A model generated the notes under the pieces. That model did no database searches, was not told where the DNA came from, and worked only from the letters and a program-made list of their open reading frames with translations. The translations under genes and the position numbers were made by a program. Positions 8,812-13,321 of a stretch of 13,321 nucleotides of DNA are shown piece by piece. This DNA comes from Saprospirales bacterium (GTDB taxonomy: Bacteria; Bacteroidota; Bacteroidia; Chitinophagales; Saprospiraceae). The stretch is taken from the NCBI GenBank assembly GCA_003448025.1, contig DLXL01000307.1:1-13321 (forward strand), given 5' to 3'. The stretch's first letter is position 1; every line of letters begins with the position of its first letter.

Positions 8812-9460
8812 TGATTAGACTTGTTGTGATGTAAGACATTGATAATCAATGATTGTATTTTTGTCCTCCAAAAGGACTCTTATGGGATTTAATTATACAG
8901 TTATCCGCTGGTTTGACCTATGACGCGCTTGGGGCTGTTTTTGACTGTGATGGATCGACGGCAAAAATCAACCAAACACTTGCTTTGCCTATCCTTCAGG
9001 CTTCCCTAACCCAAATGGGCTTGATGCCCAAGCGGGAGTTTTCATCGGTGGAAGATTTTGAAGCCTATTTTGCAAAACATGACACCTTGCTTGTAGACTT
9101 TGGAATTTTAAGGGAGGAGTTTCCTCCGCAAAAAACATGGTTTGCCCGCTTCAACATTCGACTTGATTTAGGTTTTTTGGGGTTTTCAGAATTGTATCCA
9201 TGTCGTCAATTATACATCCCGTTCAAAAAGCCAAGAAAAAACGATTTGTCACAAGAGGCGTAAGCGGAAAACAAAACTCAAGCGGCTCAAAGGGTAAGAG
9301 TGGAACACAGCATTGGTGGTCTAAAGCGGTATCGAATCCTATCTGACAAACTACGAATGCGAGATCCAAGACTCTATGACTCTATTGTCGGAATTTGTGC
9401 CGGCCTTTGGAACTTAAATTTGACAACTCATTGATTCTCTTAGCAAAACATGTCTAATAA
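8812..9460 (+). mobile_element. Fossil IS5-type insertion sequence, about 650 bp
   Basis: Imperfect terminal inverted repeats flank a broken transposase. The left end at 8812-8828 and the reverse complement of the right end (9460 back to 9444) match at 14 of 17 bases, sharing ATTAGAC and TGTT blocks. The right repeat begins 7 bases after the transposase stop, as expected for a compact element. I could not define a target-site duplication. An intact element of this kind would be expected to be nearer 1 kb (general knowledge of the family), so an internal deletion fits. The element sits just before the orphan T9SS tail. Confidence 0.72.
8853..9434 (+). pseudogene. IS5-family DDE transposase remnant, internal deletion and in-frame TAA
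   Basis: Reading one frame from 8853 to the TGA at 9432-9434 gives a transposase-like protein broken by a TAA at 9261-9263. The N-terminal part (LTYDALGAVFDCDGSTAKINQ) resembles the helix-turn-helix of DDE_Tnp_4-type transposases. HDTLLVDFG matches the region of the first catalytic Asp, and RLDLGFLGF that of the second. After the TAA the same frame continues to RVRVEHSIGGLKRYRILSD, with the catalytic Glu in VEH, and to the usual AGLWNLNL end. The segment normally lying between the first and second Asp (a GKKKxHT-type block) is missing, so there is both a deletion and a stop. The original start may be the ATG at 8882 in another frame, which would need a frameshift as well. It cannot be active. 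Confidence 0.82.
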
Positions 9461-9477
9461 CAAAAATAATTATATCA

Positions 9478-9678
9478 GTGCCTACCACATCAACCTTGCA
9501 GATTCAGGCTCCTGCGCCTCTGGAGTTTGTGCAGGTGTACGATGCCACGGGCCGGGCTGTGCTGCACTCCTCTACGGTGGGTCAAGAGGTGTCCGTGGCG
9601 CATTTGCCCGCGGGTTTGTATTTCGTTTCCGCAAGGGCTGGAGGCAGATTATGGGGAGCGCGGTTTATGAAGGAATGA
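9478..9678 (+). pseudogene. Orphan T9SS C-terminal sorting domain (5'-truncated secreted-protein gene)
   Basis: This 66-codon frame reads as the last part of a type IX secretion sorting domain. EFVQVYDATGRAVLHSS is followed by VSVAHLPAGLYFVSA and a basic end, WGARFMKE. In intact proteins this beta-sandwich domain sits at the end of a large secreted enzyme or adhesin, and directs export through the T9SS and anchoring at the cell surface. Here there is no signal peptide and no body. The frame runs back only into the right end of the fossil insertion element and meets a stop at 9421-9423. The GTG at 9478 is unlikely to be a real start. The simplest reading is that the element, or deletion linked to it, removed the rest of the gene. 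Confidence 0.75.
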
Positions 9679-9813
9679 GTGTGCGCGGAAAAATTATTTT
9701 TTTTGACTCAATTCTGGATTTTCAATTCGCAACCATGGTCTTCCCAAATCTAAGTATTTTTTACATTTCCTTGCGTTTGCGTCAAAACTAAAATTTAGAC
9801 AAGCACTGAGGGG

Positions 9814-10974
9814 TCAATCGCACAGTTTGACAATATCCACACGCCGATTCATACTTTTTGAAAACACATCATCGCCAGAAGCAATTGGTTTTTGGCTGCC
9901 AAAACCTTTCACTTCAATTTGTGCTTTTGTCAACCCTTGTTGAATTAAAAAATCTGCAACGACCTGTGCACGCATCAGAGAAAGTCTTTGGTTTTTTGAA
10001 TCATCGCCACTATTATCAGTATGCCCTCTGATCAATACCTTGCAATTTTCTTGCAATAACTTTGGTGCTAAATCTGAAAGGATATTTTTATAGAATGGAT
10101 TTAGTTCGGTTGAGTTATGCTCAAAGGAAATGGAAGGCATTGCAGACATCAAGTCCAGTTGTTGAGCCAGCAAGCTGGAGGGGGGCGATCCTAGTATTTG
10201 ATTATTTACTTGTGGTTCATATACGGTATCCACTACCGAAGAAATAGGCGCAATATTATCTGGAAGAATGGTACTCTCGACGGGAACCAAAGAAATATCA
10301 TCTAAAAAAACGTACACACCAGAATACGCTGCTTTAGTTTTTTTTCTCACCAACCGTGCTTTTTTCTCAAACGAACCGAAGCCTACATATCAACCGTCCT
10401 TGTTGGCTATAAACTCCTTAGAAAGTTGAATCCAGCGGTCTTCAGTCAAATCCGAATCAGGCAGGTCAATATCAATTGACTTTTGGAGCATCATCTCGGA
10501 CCAAGGCGCGCCACAGGGGTCCTTATCAAGGAATACAAGACCTATTTTTGTGGGGAAGTACCCATCAATATATCTGAAGTGTAGGAAAAAATTGATTCGG
10601 TACTTCACCCCCGATTTTATATTAAATGCTAATTTTTGATATAAAAATTCAGGTAGCGAACCATCTCCAGCGTCGGCCAAATACAGACCTGCCATTCCCT
10701 TTCCGTTGTTTGGAGAAATTTTTTGATGTCCAGAGCGCTGTGAAAATGGATATTCTTGGTGAATATAGTCCACAGTATTTAGGCCTTGCCAAGAGGCCAG
10801 TCGCTCTGAATAGCCAAGTCGAATGAAACAATCACTATTGGCATTTGTAGAGATGGTCTCGAAAGATTCATTCGCTATTAAATTTTGCCCGGATGTTTGT
10901 GCTAGGAACAACATCCAGAAAGCTACTGAGTGGAATAACTCCACCCAGTAGTTGCCTTTAATTTGTTTGATCAT
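9814..10974 (-). pseudogene. OmpA-family envelope protein with N-terminal beta-sandwich, split by an in-frame TGA
   Basis: One continuous frame of 387 codons from the ATG at 10972-10974 to the TGA at 9814-9816, interrupted only by TGA at 10390-10392. The first 194 residues hold a signal peptide (cleavage probably after LAQTSGQ) and most of a jelly-roll-like domain beginning NLIANESFET. After the stop, the same frame finishes that domain with YVGFGSFEKKARLV and VYVFLDDISLVPVES. A linker follows, and then an OmpA-like peptidoglycan-binding domain with RGHTDNSG, NQRLSLMRAQVV and SMNRRVDIVKL, including its usual Asp and Arg. The stop falls inside the first domain, so two separate functional proteins are unlikely. 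A single CGA-to-TGA change would explain it. It follows the small secreted peptide gene by 5 bases. It could also be a sequencing error. Confidence 0.85.
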
Positions 10975-10979
10975 GATTA

Positions 10980-11174
10980 TTAGTTGACATTAAAGCAGTC
11001 AATAATCTCAACGCCCGGCGCAGGTATAAACGTGTCGCAGTTGATATTCGCCCCAGTATAATGAGAATGAACAGTTCCATTTATCCTGTAAATAATCCAA
11101 GTGCCTGCAAATGACTGCTCAACTAAAACAAAAGAAGCCAAAATCAATAGGCTGCGAAGAATACGCTTTTTCAT
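10980..11174 (-). CDS. Small secreted hypothetical peptide with two cysteines
   Basis: A 64-residue precursor from the preferred ATG at 11172-11174, which is preceded by an A/T-rich leader. The longer frame to 11219 lacks the basic start of a signal peptide. MKKRILRSLLILASFVLVEQ is a clear signal sequence with cleavage probably after SFAG or nearby, leaving about 40 residues. The mature part is TWIIYRINGTVHSHYTGANI followed by a segment with two cysteines in NCDTF and IDCFN, which may form one disulfide. I do not recognise a family. The gene ends 5 bases before the OmpA-family reading frame, so the two were probably co-transcribed. The partner is broken, so this gene may be losing its function too. 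It is short, but the signal peptide and tight spacing support it as real. Confidence 0.6.
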   Translation of the reverse strand: MKKRILRSLLILASFVLVEQSFAGTWIIYRINGTVHSHYTGANINCDTFIPAPGVEIIDCFNVN

Positions 11175-11292
11175 AAAATTAAATTTTGAATAAGTGTTTA
11201 CTCTGATTTGGATTTTCAACTTCCCCCATCTTTCTAGTACCTATAATCGCGAACTGTAGAAAACTAGAAAGCGACACAAAGGTCATAGCGAT

Positions 11293-11313
11293 GACTGCCA
11301 AATTTTGGCAGTC
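11293..11313. repeat. Perfect short palindrome GACTGCCAAA/TTTGGCAGTC
   Basis: Ten-base arms (11293-11302 and 11304-11313) flank one central T; as RNA this gives roughly a 7-bp stem with a small A/T loop. Neither strand has a T-run just after it, so it is not a standard terminator. It lies upstream of both the leftward peptide gene and the rightward degenerate frame, and could be a protein-binding site. Confidence 0.5.
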
Positions 11314-11336
11314 TGTAAAAAAAATGTAAGTTCCTC

Positions 11337-11696
11337 ATGACTTTAATATTGACCTCTAATCAAATATCTAGTTTTGCCAAATGTCAACTCCTTGAAAGTG
11401 CTGATGTTTTGCAAGAAACATATGCGATTGTAAATAGGTTGAGCCTACTGACTGATGTTAGGTGGTGACAAGAAGATAGGAGTGATGCGCATAACCCTTT
11501 ACCTCCTTCCGGAAACTTCAGTCATAACACTGCTGGTGAAATCAATGATAGCATTACAATGGTTGACGGAGCAACGTGGAAAATGGATGGATTAGGACTG
11601 TCGGGTGGAAATGCCGATATTTATGAAATGGGTTTGTTTAACATTAAACTTTCTACCACCAACATCCAAACATTTTTCAAATTTGCGCAAATATGA
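11337..11696 (+). pseudogene. Unidentified reading frame broken by an in-frame TGA
   Basis: From an ATG at 11337 one frame runs 120 codons to a TGA at 11694-11696 with a single internal stop, TGA at 11466-11468, just after a Trp codon (VRW-stop-QEDRSD). The first half reads MTLILTSNQISSFAKCQLLE and onward. The second half reads HNPLPPSGNFSHNTAGEIND and GATWKMDGLGLSGGNADIYE, which looks like real protein. I do not recognise the family. The final stop overlaps the ATG of the acyltransferase gene, although the last 20 or so codons may only be its leader read in frame. It is best taken as a degraded gene or gene end within the decaying island. The frame could also be open by chance; nothing else accounts for this stretch of more than 300 bases. 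Confidence 0.4.
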
Positions 11697-12412
11697 AAAA
11701 GATCCGCGCCATTTGGCGACTGTGTTATTTTGCCGTGTACACGCTTTTTCGTGTAGGACAAATCGTACTTTCCAGCCTGCTGAAAGGCGAAAACATCCGG
11801 CGTTCCATGCGCATTCGGCAAAAGTGGGCCCGACATCTGCTGCCTGCCATCGGGGTAGATATTCAGGCCAAGGGTACCCCTCCAGACTTTCCATGTATCC
11901 TGATGTGCAATCACAGATCTTACCTGGATCCGGTCATCATCCTGCACGACACCTTTGCTTATCCGGTTTCCAAGGCGGAAGTGTCTGGCTGGCCTATCGT
12001 AGGCTATGGGGCTAAGGTATCGGGGGTGCTGTTTTTGCAACGGGAAAGTACGGCAAGCAGGAAGTTCACTTTGCAAGCCATTGCGCAGAAACTTAACGAA
12101 AGCTTCCCGGTTATTTTATTCCCGGAAGGCACCACACATGCAGAGGATCAAACCATAGCCTTCAAACCGGGAGGTTTCAAACTCGCTGCAGCCAACCGTA
12201 TACCCATTGTGCCTGTTGCCATTGATTATGCTGCCAAAGCTGATTACTGGATTGGCAACGACACCTTTTTGCCCCACTTCATCCGAAGATTTGGCGAGCG
12301 ACACATGTATGTGCAGATTCATTACGGTGAAGCCATCTGGAGCGATGATCCGGAAGTGCTGCTGGAAGAGACACAAGCCTGGATTAATGCAGAGCTTCGG
12401 GAGATACGGTAG
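11693..12412 (+). CDS. plsC: 1-acyl-sn-glycerol-3-phosphate acyltransferase (PlsC-type)
   Basis: A membrane-associated acyltransferase of 239 residues, expected to add the second acyl chain to lysophosphatidic acid to make phosphatidic acid in phospholipid synthesis. The catalytic H(X)4D motif is NHRSYLD, with His74 and Asp79. The second conserved block FPEGTTH lies at 143-149 and binds the glycerol phosphate in this family. The hydrophobic N-terminal stretch (about residues 8-30) would sit in the membrane. Length is normal for PlsC. Related acyltransferases acting on other lipids, such as ornithine lipids, share these motifs, so the exact acceptor is inferred. The start ATG overlaps the end of the broken upstream frame. 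No consensus promoter is clear in the leader. Confidence 0.88.
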   Translation: MKKIRAIWRLCYFAVYTLFRVGQIVLSSLLKGENIRRSMRIRQKWARHLLPAIGVDIQAKGTPPDFPCILMCNHRSYLDPVIILHDTFAYPVSKAEVSGWPIVGYGAKVSGVLFLQRESTASRKFTLQAIAQKLNESFPVILFPEGTTHAEDQTIAFKPGGFKLAAANRIPIVPVAIDYAAKADYWIGNDTFLPHFIRRFGERHMYVQIHYGEAIWSDDPEVLLEETQAWINAELREIR

Positions 12413-12462
12413 ACGGTGGACGGTACAAAATCAAATATATGACAGAATACTTGTCTTAAGTT

Positions 12463-12494
12463 TTTGAAATAAGGCTGGGATCCTGCTAACTTTG
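12463..12494 (+). promoter_or_regulatory. Bacteroidota-type promoter of the tRNA-Arg gene
   Basis: TTTG at 12463-12466 and TAACTTTG at 12487-12494 match the Bacteroidota -33 TTTG and -7 TAnnTTTG consensus exactly, with 20 bases between. Transcription would start near 12500, about 20 bases before the tRNA. This is the clearest promoter in the window. Confidence 0.8.
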
Positions 12495-12520
12495 CGACCC
12501 ATTTTTGATCTGCATGATCA

Positions 12521-12592
12521 GGCTCCATAGTTCAACGGATAGAATGGAAGTTTCCGGAACTTCAGATAGTGGTTCGATTCCACTTGGAGCTA
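12521..12592 (+). tRNA. tRNA-Arg, anticodon CCG
   Basis: A 72-base cloverleaf that reads CGG arginine codons. The acceptor stem pairs GGCTCCA (12521-12527) with TGGAGCT (12585-12591), including one G-U pair, and the discriminator is A12592. The D arm is GTTC/GAAT around AACGGATA. The anticodon stem GAAGT/ACTTC encloses TTCCGGA, with CCG at 12554-12556. The T arm AGTGG/CCACT encloses TTCGATT. No CCA is encoded, so it must be added after transcription. Confidence 0.96.
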
Positions 12593-12604
12593 CCTCCCAT
12601 AATT

Positions 12605-12638
12605 CCCTCCTCAGTAAAGCGCTGACGAGGGATTTTTT
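12605..12638 (+). terminator. Intrinsic terminator after tRNA-Arg
   Basis: Ten-base arms CCCTCCTCAG and CTGACGAGGG pair with one mismatch around a 7-base loop, followed by A and six T. It lies 13 bases after the tRNA and only 9 bases before the ATG of the lipoprotein gene. Confidence 0.85.
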
Positions 12639-12647
12639 CTAAAAATT

Positions 12648-13238
12648 ATGAAAATCAATATCTTTTTGGGCATTCTGGTCATCACATTGGCTATTCTTAC
12701 TTGCAAAAATATTCAAAAAACCAAGGATAGCGAAGCCGCTGCTCCTGCAGTCCCTGCTCAGGAACAGGGACAATACGGATTTAAGGCCTCACATGTCATT
12801 GAAGGCGAACGGGCTGACACTATCCAGGGTACACTGCAGATCAAAAGAGCGCCCAAAATGGTTCAAGTGCCTGTTGATGTACTTCCTCCACCTACAGCCA
12901 GTAAAAGAGCGTACCTGAGCACTGGATGGTGGCACCTGAATATGGCCTACCAGCCCAGTGATACCACTGTTCACCAAAACTATCAGTCCAAATGGTTGCA
13001 ATTCCGGGAAGACCAAACCTTTGATATCCTTATTAAAGGGAAGGTGGTAGATACAGGCAGGTGGAATTTTGATTCAGCACATAATGAGATTCTCTTGTCT
13101 TGTAAGGATCCTTATATCAATAATTCCTGGAGTGTTCAGGAAAAGGGCTTCGTCATGATTTGGAAAGGAAATACCTCTATCAATGTGACTGGGATTCAGG
13201 TTCGGGTGGTTGGATCCAGGAGAGAGCCGGAGTGGTAG
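12648..13238 (+). CDS. Hypothetical lipoprotein with lipocalin-like C-terminal region
   Basis: A protein of 196 residues, probably exported. MKINIFLGILVITLAILTCK gives a hydrophobic leader ending at Cys19; the Thr just before the cysteine is not ideal for a lipobox, so lipidation is likely rather than certain. A low-complexity linker rich in Ala, Pro and Gln follows (about 28-41). From about residue 92 the pattern GWWHLN, WLQFREDQTFDI, GRWNFD and ILLSCKD resembles the G-x-W start and the strand order of lipocalin-like or DUF5004-type beta-barrels. Ligand and role are unknown. The start lies 9 bases after the terminator T-tract of the tRNA gene, leaving almost no room for its own promoter, so expression may depend on read-through. 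Confidence 0.7.
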   Translation: MKINIFLGILVITLAILTCKNIQKTKDSEAAAPAVPAQEQGQYGFKASHVIEGERADTIQGTLQIKRAPKMVQVPVDVLPPPTASKRAYLSTGWWHLNMAYQPSDTTVHQNYQSKWLQFREDQTFDILIKGKVVDTGRWNFDSAHNEILLSCKDPYINNSWSVQEKGFVMIWKGNTSINVTGIQVRVVGSRREPEW

Positions 13239-13321
13239 GAGGGGTTTATGGGGTTTTATGGAGTTTAGGGAAATTTAATGTTAAAAATAAATGGAATTAA
13301 ATAGGATAATTGATAGACTGA
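13239..13321. other. Intergenic tail, no gene seen
   Basis: Bases after the lipoprotein stop contain G-rich and T-rich alternation (GGGGTTTATGGGGTTTTATGG) and then A/T-rich sequence to the window end. I see no terminator hairpin, promoter or reading frame here. Confidence 0.6.

Noticed and set aside
9450..9791. Rightward frame of 113 codons over the T9SS tail
   Set aside because: It is another frame of the region that reads as a T9SS sorting domain at 9478-9678; its own translation shows no domain.
11293..11313. Palindrome as a terminator
   Set aside because: It has a strong short stem but no T-run after it on either strand; kept only as a repeat or possible binding site.
12410..12436. Short GACGGT repeats after the plsC stop
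   Set aside because: Two or three six-base words are too few and too short to call a repeat element.

Overview
The window looks like a chromosomal segment of a Bacteroidota bacterium, probably a Saprospiria-type lineage (inference). The signs are: an orphan type IX secretion (T9SS) C-terminal sorting domain; a textbook Bacteroidota promoter (TTTG, 20 bases, TAACTTTG) in front of a tRNA gene; a single-chain glycine dehydrogenase; start codons with A-rich leaders rather than Shine-Dalgarno sites; and lipoprotein and OmpA-family genes of the style common in that phylum.

Layout. Bases 1-180 hold a cluster of GC-rich direct and inverted repeats. Bases 181-4273 carry a leftward operon-like run: a DUF2071/YqjF-family protein, an APC-superfamily amino-acid permease, and a peptidase-S13 D-Ala-D-Ala carboxypeptidase/endopeptidase lipoprotein that starts 2 bases after the permease stop. 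An intrinsic terminator (4284-4335) separates this run from the leftward gcvP gene (P-protein of the glycine cleavage system). Upstream of gcvP is a leftward GT-C-type membrane glycosyltransferase.

Bases about 8640-11690 form an accessory, decaying region. It holds a fossil IS5-type element with recognisable terminal inverted repeats and a broken transposase, a T9SS sorting-domain tail with no body, an OmpA-family gene split by one in-frame TGA, a short secreted cysteine-containing peptide gene just upstream of it, and a further open frame of unknown family also broken by an in-frame TGA. None of these broken genes appears whole in the ORF calls; they emerge only when the frames are read through the stops.

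Bases 11693-13238 return to ordinary rightward genes: a PlsC-type acyltransferase, tRNA-Arg(CCG) with a clear promoter and a terminator, and a lipoprotein with a lipocalin-like C-terminal region that starts only 9 bases after the terminator T-tract.

Most of the window is housekeeping: one-carbon metabolism, amino-acid uptake, peptidoglycan trimming, phospholipid synthesis and membrane glycosylation. I see no convincing complete new defence, mobile or biosynthetic system. The material most worth a second look is the degraded island and the two in-frame TGA codons in it.
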